A DNA stretch of 16,100 nt, taken from NCBI GenBank assembly GCA_016929735.1, contig JAFGID010000238.1, positions 1 through 16,100 of the forward strand. The letters are read 5' to 3'. The notes below the pieces were generated by a model that was given only the letters and a program-made list of their open reading frames with translations, had not been told where the DNA came from and did not search any database. The stretch is from Ignavibacteriales bacterium. Its GTDB lineage: Bacteria > Bacteroidota > Ignavibacteria > Ignavibacteriales > Melioribacteraceae. A program made the position numbers and the translations under genes. The first letter of the stretch is position 1. Each line of letters opens with the position of its first letter. This document shows, piece after piece, positions 1-7,712 of this stretch.

Positions 1-620
1 ATGTCAGCGAAAACCATGCTTTGGAAGTTGAAATTCCTAATTCTTAAATCATCAAAATTGAAATAATCATATCTTTTTTCCGAAAACAAATTCTCATTTG
101 TCTGACGCAAGAAAGAAGTGTTTTGAATCTTAAATTTATTCAGTTTAATATCAAATCCGAATAATGAATCGGCTTCTTTTTTAACAGATACTTCCTCGGT
201 TGGTTTTCCGAATATCTTCTCATAGTTCCAATTTCCATTTTTATCTTGCAATAAATTAATCTGCGCATCTGATATTAAAATTTCATCTATAGAAATAATT
301 TTTAACAGGAGTGAAAAAGGATTGTAATTCAACTCTATCTTTTCAGCGAAAAATAATGTGTCCTTGTTATTAACGATGGAAGTATTATAAAGATCAAGTG
401 AAGTAATAATAGTTCCTTCAATTCTCTCTATATTCAATTTTCCATTTATAATAGCATTGACTTTCGAAATGATTTCTTCACGGAGAATCTCCTTGAAAAA
501 ATGGGTCTGCATCAGTAATAAAGCAATTACAATTAATCCTAGAATTGAAATGAGAAAGTAACGGATATAACTTCTTATTTTCTGATGGAGAGGTCTTTTG
601 ATATTTTTTTTGCTCTTCAA
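1..620 (-). CDS. TamB/AsmA-like inner-membrane protein, N-terminal part (cut by window edge)
   Basis: Open reading frame of 206 codons that runs off the left edge, so only the N-terminus is seen. It begins one base after the rfaE2 stop. The frame has no ATG before residue 37, so I chose the TTG at 620-618; no clear ribosome binding site supports it. Residues 1-18 are basic, residues about 19-38 form one hydrophobic membrane anchor, and the following part alternates short beta-strand-like stretches with the spacing typical of TamB/AsmA N-termini (a strand ending in NGKLNIERIEG, then a segment with NYNPFSLLLK, then ISDAQINLLQDKNGNWNYEK). TamB-family proteins span the periplasm from the inner membrane and work with BamA-family barrels or in lipid transport to the outer membrane. 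The family call rests on pattern recognition of the N-terminus only; a generic AsmA-domain protein is the main alternative. Confidence 0.6.
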   Translation of the reverse strand, partial: MKSKKNIKRPLHQKIRSYIRYFLISILGLIVIALLLMQTHFFKEILREEIISKVNAIINGKLNIERIEGTIITSLDLYNTSIVNNKDTLFFAEKIELNYNPFSLLLKIISIDEILISDAQINLLQDKNGNWNYEKIFGKPTEEVSVKKEADSLFGFDIKLNKFKIQNTSFLRQTNENLFSEKRYDYFNFDDLRIRNFNFQSMVFAD

Positions 621-621
621 T

Positions 622-1104
622 TTAATTACGATAAAGATCTAAAATCTTTTCAATTATCTTCGTGGTCGATTGCGAAGCTATAAAATTTATTCTCTTTACC
701 ACGCCCCCATTTGCTTCAACGATTTCCCTGCCTATAATTTTATCAAGTTCCCAGTCAGCACCTTTGACTAGCACGTCTGGCAATATCTCGCCTATAATTT
801 TTTCAGGTGTATCTTCATCAAAAAAAGTCACATAATCAACTGATTTGAGATTCGATATAATAAAAGCACGCTCTTCCTGCGGAAGTATTGGTCTTTTTAA
901 TCCTTTTATTTTTCTTATTGATTCGTCTGAATTAAGTGCAACAATTAATATATTTCCAAACGATTTCGCTTTATTAAGATAATCAATATGCCCTATGTGT
1001 AATATATCGAAACAGCCGTTTGTAAAAACAATTTTCTTCTTTTGTTTTTTCAAACTCTCTCGCCATTGGGGTAGTCTTTCTCTTATTACGAAATTCGAAA
1101 TCAT
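622..1104 (-). CDS. rfaE2: D-glycero-beta-D-manno-heptose 1-phosphate adenylyltransferase (HldE C-terminal domain as a separate protein)
   Basis: 160-residue cytidylyltransferase-like nucleotidyltransferase that makes ADP-D-glycero-beta-D-manno-heptose from the heptose 1-phosphate and ATP, in the cytoplasm, for lipopolysaccharide inner core. Visible motifs are FTNGCFDILHIGH with the HIGH nucleotide-binding signature at residues 36-39, VALNSD at 55-60, KGADW at 114-118, and the C-terminal STT at 146-148 that corresponds to the ISTT-type motif. The length fits stand-alone RfaE2 proteins. Its ATG overlaps the stop of rfaE1 by four bases (ATGA), so the two halves of the pathway enzyme are probably translationally coupled. 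In enterobacteria the two activities are fused in HldE, with the same kinase-then-transferase order. Confidence 0.93.
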   Translation of the reverse strand: MISNFVIRERLPQWRESLKKQKKKIVFTNGCFDILHIGHIDYLNKAKSFGNILIVALNSDESIRKIKGLKRPILPQEERAFIISNLKSVDYVTFFDEDTPEKIIGEILPDVLVKGADWELDKIIGREIVEANGGVVKRINFIASQSTTKIIEKILDLYRN

Positions 1105-2096
1105 TTTATTTCGCTTTGTATTTCTTTAAAAAGTTTTTCCAATTCTATAGGAACTATACCAACTTCCTCACAGACTAATCCGCCAGCATAGTTTGCAATA
1201 TACGCGGCTTCGGAAATGTCTGCACCTGCACAAAGTGCTAAAGTCAAAGTTGAAATTACAGTATCGCCTGCACCAGATACATCTGCAACATTTCTTGCTT
1301 TTGTAGGAATTTGAATTAACGGTTTATCTTTTTCAAAAAGTGCAATCCCTTCAGCTCCCATCGTTATCAAAATATATTTTGCATTAAGACGAGTCAGCAA
1401 CTCATTACCAGCATTTTTTAACTTTTCTTGACTATCTATCTTTATCCCTAACACAGATTCAGTTTCTTTCTTATTCGGCTTGAAGACGGTTACATTTTTA
1501 TATTCAAAAAAATTATCATACTTCGGATCTACTGTAAGGATCTTATTATTTGAATTTGTAATTCGAATTATTTCTTGTATCAATTCTTTTGTTAAAACTC
1601 CCTTATTGTAATCTTGAAGTATCACTCCATCAATACTCGAAATATTTTTTTTAAAAAATCCAATAATTTGTTTTTGTATATTATCGCTTATTGGATGTTT
1701 GTTTTCCTTATCTATCCTAACGATTTGTTGATTAGCTGCAATTACCCGTGTCTTACAAGTGGTTGGTCTTTCATCATCAACAAAGATTCCATCCTTTTTA
1801 ATTCCCGCTTCATACAAAAGTGAATTAAAAATATCTGTGTTATTATCATTTCCCACAACTCCTATAGGAATTGGAATACCACTAAGTTTGAGAATATTTA
1901 ATGCAACATTGGCAGCACCACCAAAGCGAAAAAATTCCTCGTCTACTTCAACGATTGATACCGGAGCTTCTGGAGATATTCTGTTCACCACACCCCAAAA
2001 ATATCCATCAATCATCAAGTCGCCAATCACAGCAATTGTCTTGTTAAAAAAGCATTGCTTTAATGATAATATTTTATTTAAATCTAAATCTAACAT
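1101..2096 (-). CDS. rfaE1: D-glycero-beta-D-manno-heptose-7-phosphate kinase (HldE N-terminal domain as a separate protein)
   Basis: 331-residue PfkB/ribokinase-family sugar kinase that phosphorylates D-glycero-D-manno-heptose 7-phosphate to the 1,7-bisphosphate for ADP-heptose synthesis. Seen in the sequence: IGDLMIDGY (residues 24-32), RISPEAPVSIVE (39-50), the family-typical substrate region; PfkB signature 1 GGAANVALNIL (59-69); and PfkB signature 2 DVSGAGDT (272-279), where D278 is the expected catalytic base. The ATG at 2096 sits four bases after the stop of the propeller gene and is preceded at the proper distance (7 bases) by AAGGGG, which lies inside the last codons of that gene, so coupling is likely. 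It overlaps rfaE2 by four bases. Assignment is firm because kinase and transferase are adjacent and in the order of fused HldE. Confidence 0.93.
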   Translation of the reverse strand: MLDLDLNKILSLKQCFFNKTIAVIGDLMIDGYFWGVVNRISPEAPVSIVEVDEEFFRFGGAANVALNILKLSGIPIPIGVVGNDNNTDIFNSLLYEAGIKKDGIFVDDERPTTCKTRVIAANQQIVRIDKENKHPISDNIQKQIIGFFKKNISSIDGVILQDYNKGVLTKELIQEIIRITNSNNKILTVDPKYDNFFEYKNVTVFKPNKKETESVLGIKIDSQEKLKNAGNELLTRLNAKYILITMGAEGIALFEKDKPLIQIPTKARNVADVSGAGDTVISTLTLALCAGADISEAAYIANYAGGLVCEEVGIVPIELEKLFKEIQSEIK

Positions 2097-2100
2097 AAAA

Positions 2101-3177
2101 TCACCCCTTGCTCCAAGTGGCTATTGGATTATATAATTCAATCGTTAGAATACCCTTATCAGAACACAACCACATTTTTTGTCCATCATAATACATATTA
2201 TTAATTGTGCTTGGTATGTTTTCGTTATCAATCGTTTGAACTTTATATGTAATTCTATTAATTAGAACTAATCCTTTTCCATAAATTTCTTTTGTATCAA
2301 TACCAAATTGATATAATGCTACCCAAAGATAATTACCTGTCCTTTCAATACAATAAATTCCATTCGCAGGAAATCCGTTAACCTTATCAAACCTTCTCCA
2401 ATTGTTTTTGTTATCAAACTGGTATAAACCGCCAACATTATAATTTTTTTTCTGTGGTGTGATAAATTCATCTACTCCGATCCAAACATAATTTCTCTCA
2501 AACAACATAGCCGAAATCGAAACAAAATCACCTTCGCCGTTAAAATGATTTGATTTGGTATTATAAAAAGTAATGGCGTTTTTAGCTTTAATATCCTTTC
2601 GCTTATCATACTTGTGCAACCCTGCTTCTGTTCCAAACCACACAAAGTTCTCGTCCTGGACAAATACTGTTGCGATTGTATTTGTTTTTTCATTGCCACC
2701 AACCGTCAAATCATAATCAATATATTTTTTAGTTTTTATATCATACTTTGTTAAATTCATAAATCTTCCAATCCATACAGCGTTAGCATATTTATCATAA
2801 GCAACCGACCTTATCCAATTGCCGAGTTGACCTCCTGCGGAAAATTTGCGCGACGTCCATTTGTTTGTTTTTTTATCAAGTATAAATAATCCATCAATAG
2901 AACCAGCCCATACATATTGTTCGTTTGCCGTAATACAATAAACAAAATCATTCTTTATCCCACTATTGCTACTATTATATTCAGTCCAACTATTATTTTT
3001 TTTTGAATATCGAAATATTCCACTGCCATAACCAGCTGCCCAAATAAATTCACCATCATCAAAAATTTTATACACAACAACATTGTCCAAATGTTTCTCT
3101 ATATTGACAACAACTTGCGCCAAGACAAAACTTGAAATTAAAAAAAATAAAAAAAATAATTTAGTGGTTTTATTCAT
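2101..3177 (-). CDS. Secreted seven-bladed beta-propeller protein (two-component regulator propeller repeats), function unknown
   Basis: 358 residues with a signal peptide at 1-20 (MNKTT, hydrophobic core, VLA-Q cleavage), so it should leave the cytoplasm. The mature part holds seven copies of a [hydrophobic]-W-[hydrophobic]-[A/G-like] motif with W at residues 46, 90, 135, 180, 232, 285 and 336, spaced 44 to 53 residues. Most blades continue with a G-L/I-hydrophobic-X-Y/F-D strand (for example GIFRYSKK, GLFILDKK, GLHKYDKR, GLYQFDNK). This is the pattern of Reg_prop repeats, otherwise best known from the periplasmic sensor part of hybrid two-component systems. Here no membrane helix, histidine kinase or DNA-binding part follows; the protein is propeller only. 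It starts 11 bases after the lipoyl-transferase stop and ends four bases before rfaE1, so it belongs to the envelope run. Its ligand or partner cannot be told from sequence. Confidence 0.75.
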   Translation of the reverse strand: MNKTTKLFFLFFLISSFVLAQVVVNIEKHLDNVVVYKIFDDGEFIWAAGYGSGIFRYSKKNNSWTEYNSSNSGIKNDFVYCITANEQYVWAGSIDGLFILDKKTNKWTSRKFSAGGQLGNWIRSVAYDKYANAVWIGRFMNLTKYDIKTKKYIDYDLTVGGNEKTNTIATVFVQDENFVWFGTEAGLHKYDKRKDIKAKNAITFYNTKSNHFNGEGDFVSISAMLFERNYVWIGVDEFITPQKKNYNVGGLYQFDNKNNWRRFDKVNGFPANGIYCIERTGNYLWVALYQFGIDTKEIYGKGLVLINRITYKVQTIDNENIPSTINNMYYDGQKMWLCSDKGILTIELYNPIATWSKG

Positions 3178-3188
3178 CTGCCCTGCCT

Positions 3189-3917
3189 TTATTCTTCAAA
3201 GTGAATTTCCCAGTGTTTTTCAAATCCTTCAATAATATTCTTCGATAATCTATCATAATCAACTTTCTTTCCTATTATTTCTTCAATATCAGTTGTGCTA
3301 TTATCAAGTTCATTTTTTAATTCTTCGATTACATCTTCACTTAAATTTAGATAATTTACAATCTTTTTGTGAAAATCTCCACACAGAATAGAGCCGTGTT
3401 GAAGAATAAAATCACCCGTTTTCCTTTGCGCACTTCCGATGACCTTTTTCCCCTTCAATTTAACTTCATTCTTTGCTGCATTTGAAAAGCATAGTAAACC
3501 TTTATCAGTTTTTAGCAAATCAGAAAAATTAGGTTGATTTTTTTCTAACTCAAGTTGATTTAATTTTGTGTCATATATCTTTAAACCAGCTATTAAAGAT
3601 AATGAAATTTTTTCATAAATCTGTTTTGCACTTAGACCAAATTTATTTGGTACAACACAAGAATAAGTGATTTCTTCAGCATGAAGTATTGCCCTTCCGC
3701 CAGTAGGTCTTTTAACTATATCAATATTATCTTTCTGCGATTTTTTCCCATCTATGTCGGAATATTCCTGATGATATCCTAATGAGATACAATATGGTTG
3801 CCATCTGTACAATCGAAAATATGCTTCATCTTCTCCACATATCTTAGTGAGTTGAACATCGAAATCCATATTGAATTGGCCTGTATTTGAACCTGAGTTG
3901 ATTAATTTCCAAATCAT
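3189..3917 (-). CDS. Lipoate/octanoate protein transferase of the LplA/LipM family (probably octanoyltransferase LipM-type)
   Basis: 242-residue member of the biotin/lipoate A/B protein ligase fold. It attaches an octanoyl or lipoyl group to the lipoyl domains of GcvH or 2-oxoacid dehydrogenase E2 subunits in the cytoplasm. Motifs: VKRPTGGRAILH at residues 68-79, the binding loop; CFSNAAKNEV from C143; GKKVIGSAQR at 156-165 with the invariant lysine K158; and LQHGSI at 172-177. A cysteine at this place and the LQHGSI ending resemble the acyl-enzyme cysteine region of Bacillus-type LipM; LplA ligases normally have an extra C-terminal accessory domain that is absent here. The choice of LipM over LplA is therefore inferred, not proven. 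It overlaps lpxA by four bases (ATGA). A lipoylation enzyme in an envelope operon is functionally out of place. Confidence 0.82.
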   Translation of the reverse strand: MIWKLINSGSNTGQFNMDFDVQLTKICGEDEAYFRLYRWQPYCISLGYHQEYSDIDGKKSQKDNIDIVKRPTGGRAILHAEEITYSCVVPNKFGLSAKQIYEKISLSLIAGLKIYDTKLNQLELEKNQPNFSDLLKTDKGLLCFSNAAKNEVKLKGKKVIGSAQRKTGDFILQHGSILCGDFHKKIVNYLNLSEDVIEELKNELDNSTTDIEEIIGKKVDYDRLSKNIIEGFEKHWEIHFEE

Positions 3918-4690
3918 CTGCCAATGATTCCACGTTTACTATTTTTAACAAAATCCGTAATTTCCTTAGCGTAATTATTATCAGGATATTTTTCAAGAAT
4001 TTTTACTACTGCTTCTGAAAAGTTATATCCCGACATATATAAAATCGAATAAATATCCTTAATTGTTTGAATATCCTCATTAGAAAAACCTCTTCTTCTA
4101 AGACCCACAACATTCAATCCCTCAAATTTTGCTGGATAGCCACCGATTAAAGTATAAGGAGGAACATCCTTAGTCGTTTTAAAGCCACCTCCAATCATAA
4201 CTTGTGTTCCAATTGTAATAAATTGTGGTACTATTGCAGCGCCACCAATTGTTACAAAATCACCAATATGAACATGTCCTGCTAACTGAACTGCGTTTGC
4301 CATTATGACATTATCGCCTACTACACAATCATGAGCAACATGGCAGTATGCCATAATAAGACAATTTTTCCCTACACTTGCTTTCCTTGTTTCTTTTGTT
4401 CCTTTGTGTAAAGTAACAAATTCTCTTATTACAGTATTGTCTCCGATAAAAAAGTGAGTCTCTTCATTTGCAAATTTCAAATCTTGAGGTACGTTGGACA
4501 CAGAAGACCCTTGATAAATTTTTACATTGTTACCAATCCTTGCACCATCATAAACTACAGAGGAAGATCCGATATAGCAATTATCGCCAATTTCAACATC
4601 ATCATGAATAATTGCATAAGGTTCAACGAAAATATTTTTTCCAATTTTGGCTTTATCGCTTACTAATGCGGTTTTATGTATTTTACTCAT
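3914..4690 (-). CDS. lpxA: Acyl-[ACP]-UDP-N-acetylglucosamine O-acyltransferase
   Basis: First enzyme of lipid A synthesis: transfers a 3-hydroxyacyl chain from acyl carrier protein to the 3-OH of UDP-GlcNAc in the cytoplasm. The 258 residues (from the chosen start) carry left-handed beta-helix hexapeptide repeats over about 1-185 (AKIGKN, VEIGDN, ARIGNN, FIGDNT, VVGDNV and others), QDLKF at 69-73, HVAHDC at 117-122 with catalytic H120 (E. coli H125), AGHV, DVPPY, and the helical C-terminal domain from about 190 (LRRRGFS). I chose the first ATG at 4690. A longer frame opening at a TTG at 4738 would overlap lpxC-fabZ by 29 bases and add 16 residues that the family lacks. No Shine-Dalgarno is visible. 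Downstream it overlaps the lipoyl transferase by four bases. Confidence 0.95.
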   Translation of the reverse strand: MSKIHKTALVSDKAKIGKNIFVEPYAIIHDDVEIGDNCYIGSSSVVYDGARIGNNVKIYQGSSVSNVPQDLKFANEETHFFIGDNTVIREFVTLHKGTKETRKASVGKNCLIMAYCHVAHDCVVGDNVIMANAVQLAGHVHIGDFVTIGGAAIVPQFITIGTQVMIGGGFKTTKDVPPYTLIGGYPAKFEGLNVVGLRRRGFSNEDIQTIKDIYSILYMSGYNFSEAVVKILEKYPDNNYAKEITDFVKNSKRGIIGR

Positions 4691-4709
4691 AATTAATTTT
4701 ATATGTTTT

Positions 4710-6119
4710 TTAGTCAGGTTGATTTTCTCTATCAACAATCGCAGCTGTGAAATCTCCTTGTGCCACTAAATTATTGTCAACATAAGCAGCTGCTTTCATC
4801 ACTACATACCTTGATTTAACGCTTACAAATTCAACTTCAAGGATAAGTTGGTCTCCCGGTACAACTGGCTTTCTAAATTTAACATTATTCATTCCCATAA
4901 AAAAAACAAGTTTTTTTGTCGGGTCTGGTATTGTATTCATTAGCAATATTCCACCTGTTTGGCCCATAGCTTCAAGTATTAATACACCGGGCATTATTGG
5001 TTGTCCGGGAAAATGTCCTTGGAAAAACGGCTCGTTTGCTGTAACGGATTTTACACCTATAACCTTTTTATCCAATTCCAGATGAATAATTTTATCAACT
5101 AATAAAAAGGGATAGCGATGTGGTAAGATTTTTTTAATTGCATTTACATCAAATACAACTCCTTCCTTTTTCAAATGCTGATATTTTTTGACAAGTTTTT
5201 TCTGTTGATATAATTTTCTGATGCTCTTTGCAAATTCAACATTCGCCTTATGTCCAGGACGTGCAGCAAGTATCTGAGTTTTTAATGGGGCTCCAATTAA
5301 TGCCAAGTCACCCAACATATCCAATAGTTTATGTCTTGCAGGTTCGTTTTTATAACGCAATGTTTTATCGTTCAAAAATCCGTTCTTTCCTATTCGTATT
5401 TCGTCTTTAAGACCAATTTTGGTTTGTAATTCTTTTAATTGTTCACTTGATACTTCTCTGTCAACAATGACAACTGCATTGTCTAAATTTCCACCTTTGA
5501 TTAATCCTTGATTTGCCAACGCTTCAACTTCACTTAAAAAGCAAAAAGTTCTTGCTGGTGCAAATTCCTTAACAAATTCACTTTCTAAATCGAAGAGTCC
5601 TGTATGCTGACTTCCAAGTGCAGGATTCTGATAATCAACCATGACAGTTAATCTATAACTATCAAGCGGAAGAGCAACCATATCAACTTGTTCTGCTTCA
5701 TTTTGATAACGAATAACTTCATCAATAATCAAATAGTCTTTTGGCGTTTCCTGAACTTTGAAGCCCGCTTCAAGTAGTTTGTCCACATATAACTTAGTAC
5801 TTCCATCTGTTACCGGTGGTTCAATTCCATTTATTTCTACTTTAATATTATCTATTTGAAGCCCAACTATTGCGGCCAACACATGTTCAACTGTATGAAC
5901 TTTAATATCACCTATGCCCAGCGTTGTTCCTCTGGAAATATCAACAACGAAATCCACTAATGCAGGTATCTCTGGTAAGTCTGCTAAATCGGTTCTAATA
6001 AAACGGATTCCATAATTATCTGGTGCTGGTTTAAAAGTAAGTTTACATGGTGTTCCTGTATGTAATCCATGACCATTTATAGATACTTCTTTTGCTATAG
6101 TTCGTTGGAGTTCTAACAT
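4710..6119 (-). CDS. lpxC-fabZ: Bifunctional UDP-3-O-acyl-N-acetylglucosamine deacetylase / 3-hydroxyacyl-ACP dehydratase (LpxC-FabZ fusion)
   Basis: 469-residue fusion. Residues about 1-295 are LpxC, the zinc deacetylase of the committed lipid A step: zinc ligands H79 (in HTVEH), H263 and D267 (in ARHKLLDMLGD), plus H290 (GHKAN), the family's catalytic histidine. A lysine-rich linker (about 296-322) leads into FabZ, the hot-dog dehydratase of fatty acid elongation: LPHRYPFLLVD at 332-342, FFQGHFPGQPIMPG with catalytic H369, and E383 in LEAMGQ. Such fusions are known in Bacteroidota and Chlorobi. Both active sites look complete. The ATG overlaps the lpxD stop by one base (TAATG) and has GGAG seven bases upstream. 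Joining the enzymes ties hydroxyacyl-ACP use in lipid A to its dehydration in membrane lipid synthesis; the benefit is inferred. Confidence 0.97.
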   Translation of the reverse strand: MLELQRTIAKEVSINGHGLHTGTPCKLTFKPAPDNYGIRFIRTDLADLPEIPALVDFVVDISRGTTLGIGDIKVHTVEHVLAAIVGLQIDNIKVEINGIEPPVTDGSTKLYVDKLLEAGFKVQETPKDYLIIDEVIRYQNEAEQVDMVALPLDSYRLTVMVDYQNPALGSQHTGLFDLESEFVKEFAPARTFCFLSEVEALANQGLIKGGNLDNAVVIVDREVSSEQLKELQTKIGLKDEIRIGKNGFLNDKTLRYKNEPARHKLLDMLGDLALIGAPLKTQILAARPGHKANVEFAKSIRKLYQQKKLVKKYQHLKKEGVVFDVNAIKKILPHRYPFLLVDKIIHLELDKKVIGVKSVTANEPFFQGHFPGQPIMPGVLILEAMGQTGGILLMNTIPDPTKKLVFFMGMNNVKFRKPVVPGDQLILEVEFVSVKSRYVVMKAAAYVDNNLVAQGDFTAAIVDRENQPD

Positions 6120-7174
6120 TAATTATCTCCATTATTTTTGTTTAGTTGATTTTCCAGTTCTGTAATTTTTTCTTCTAATAATTTTATTCTTTCAACATAC
6201 TTTGGTAAATTATCAATATGAGCTTGAAGAGTATGTGTCGTCCTTAACTCTTTAGCAGGGTATCCAAAATATATACCTGGCTTTGATATTGATTTTGGAA
6301 CACCCGATTGAGCTCCGATTATAACACCATCCGTTAATTCAATATGTCCAGTTAAGCCCGCTTGTCCACCAAGTATACATTTATTTCCTAATTTTGTACT
6401 CCCAGAAATTCCACTCTGTGCTGATATTGCACAATGCTCTCCCACAACAACATTGTGTGCTATTTGTACAAGATTATCAATCTTTGTTCCTTTCTTTATA
6501 ATTGTCGAACCCAGAGCAGCCCTGTCAATTGAAACATTAGAACCTAATTCGACATCATCTTCTAGTATCACATTACCAATCTGTGGAATTTTTAATTGGA
6601 CTCCATCCTTATTTTGTAAATAACCAAATCCATCGCTTCCGACAACAGTTCCCGAATGAATAATTACATTATTACCAATAATACTGTTCTCTCTAATTGT
6701 AGCATTAGGATATATTAGACAATTTTTTCCAATTTTAACATTAGGTGAAATAACTGTATTATGAAATATTTTTGTTCCGTCGCCTACTTCACATCCTTCA
6801 GACAAGACAACATTAAAACCAATCGCAATATTCTCACCAAGCTTAACATTCTCGGCAATATTTGCACTTTTATCAATACCACATAAATTTACTTCTGTCG
6901 CAAAATATTTAATTATTAAATTTCTAAAAGCAACATTTGGATCATCAACTACTATATAAGAAATATCTTTTCGTGTCTTATTATGTTCAGGTTTAACTAA
7001 TACAGCAGATGCTTTTGTAGTATCAAGGTATTTGAAATATTTTGGCAGATAAAGAAATGTCAAGTCGCCCTGTTTTGCTTCATCAATCTTGGCAACGTTG
7101 GTTATTTCAATACTATCATCACCATAAATTTTACCGCCGACAAAGTCGGCGGCATCTTTTATTTTCAATTTCAT
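6119..7174 (-). CDS. lpxD: UDP-3-O-(3-hydroxyacyl)glucosamine N-acyltransferase
   Basis: Third lipid A step: N-acylation of UDP-3-O-acyl-glucosamine with a 3-hydroxyacyl chain from ACP, in the cytoplasm. From the chosen start it has 351 residues: an N-terminal uridine-binding domain (about 1-95, GGKIYGDDSIEITNVAKID then GDLTFL), a hexapeptide-repeat beta-helix (about 100-310) and a C-terminal helical tail rich in E, L, N and K. The catalytic histidine is H240 in VQIAHN and a second conserved histidine is H277 in GHIEL, almost the same numbers as H239 and H276 in E. coli. That agreement supports the ATG at 7174. A TTG seven codons earlier would overlap the upstream ompH gene. No Shine-Dalgarno is visible before it. 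The stop shares one base with the lpxC-fabZ start. Confidence 0.95.
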   Translation of the reverse strand: MKLKIKDAADFVGGKIYGDDSIEITNVAKIDEAKQGDLTFLYLPKYFKYLDTTKASAVLVKPEHNKTRKDISYIVVDDPNVAFRNLIIKYFATEVNLCGIDKSANIAENVKLGENIAIGFNVVLSEGCEVGDGTKIFHNTVISPNVKIGKNCLIYPNATIRENSIIGNNVIIHSGTVVGSDGFGYLQNKDGVQLKIPQIGNVILEDDVELGSNVSIDRAALGSTIIKKGTKIDNLVQIAHNVVVGEHCAISAQSGISGSTKLGNKCILGGQAGLTGHIELTDGVIIGAQSGVPKSISKPGIYFGYPAKELRTTHTLQAHIDNLPKYVERIKLLEEKITELENQLNKNNGDN

Positions 7175-7178
7175 TTTG

Positions 7179-7691
7179 TTATTTGAGTTTTTCAATCACC
7201 ATATTAGTAATATCATATTCTTCTTTTGCGTAAAGAAAGATAATGTCTCCACTTCTGTCAAAGACAAAATCAAGATCATTCTCCTTTGCTACTTCTTCGA
7301 TAACAGTAAAAATTTTATTATTGATGGGTTTCATTATTTCTTCTTGCTTTTTGAAAAGCTCGCCTCCAGGTCCAAACTTTCCTTGCTTGTAATCCTGCAT
7401 CTTTTTCTCTAAATCAATTAACTCTTTTTCAACTTCAGCTCGCTTTGTGTTACTCATAATCAACTTTCTTTTTTCGTAGTCATCATATTTTGTTTTCCAC
7501 TCGGCTTCAATTTTCTTTAATTCATCTTGCCACTCAGCAATAAGTGCATCCAAGCGTTTTTGTGCATCTTGTGCTTCAGTATAATTATCCATTATTGTAT
7601 CAGAATCAACGTACCCTATTTTTACTTGACCAGAAATAAACGATACTAAAAACAGAAATAGAAATACAGATATTACCTTAAATGATTTCAT
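7179..7691 (-). CDS. ompH: OmpH/Skp-family periplasmic chaperone (second copy)
   Basis: 170 residues: signal peptide at about 1-21 (MKSFK, long hydrophobic core, FISG-Q), then KIGYVDSDTIMDNY, the N-terminal strand of OmpH/Skp proteins, a charged coiled-coil arm (about 35-115, rich in K and E) and the C-terminal strands with FVFDRSG and YDIT..V..KLK. Skp-type trimers hold unfolded outer-membrane proteins in the periplasm before BamA inserts them. The ATG at 7691 is chosen because AAAGGG lies eight bases upstream; a GTG at 7700 would overlap that sequence. It follows the first OmpH gene after about 20 bases and precedes lpxD. Its arm ends in the motif KFGPGGE, shared with the neighbour copy (KFGQGGE), so the two arose by duplication but have diverged strongly elsewhere. 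Confidence 0.9.
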   Translation of the reverse strand: MKSFKVISVFLFLFLVSFISGQVKIGYVDSDTIMDNYTEAQDAQKRLDALIAEWQDELKKIEAEWKTKYDDYEKRKLIMSNTKRAEVEKELIDLEKKMQDYKQGKFGPGGELFKKQEEIMKPINNKIFTVIEEVAKENDLDFVFDRSGDIIFLYAKEEYDITNMVIEKLK

Positions 7692-7712
7692 TTTATTCAC
7701 CCTTTAATGTTT

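Noticed and set aside
1759..2136. 125-codon plus-strand open frame opposite rfaE1
   Set aside because: Antisense shadow of a conserved kinase gene; no signal peptide, motif or start signal that would support it.
7179..7700. OmpH pair as a frameshifted or broken single gene
   Set aside because: Each copy has its own signal peptide, start signal and complete C-terminal strands.
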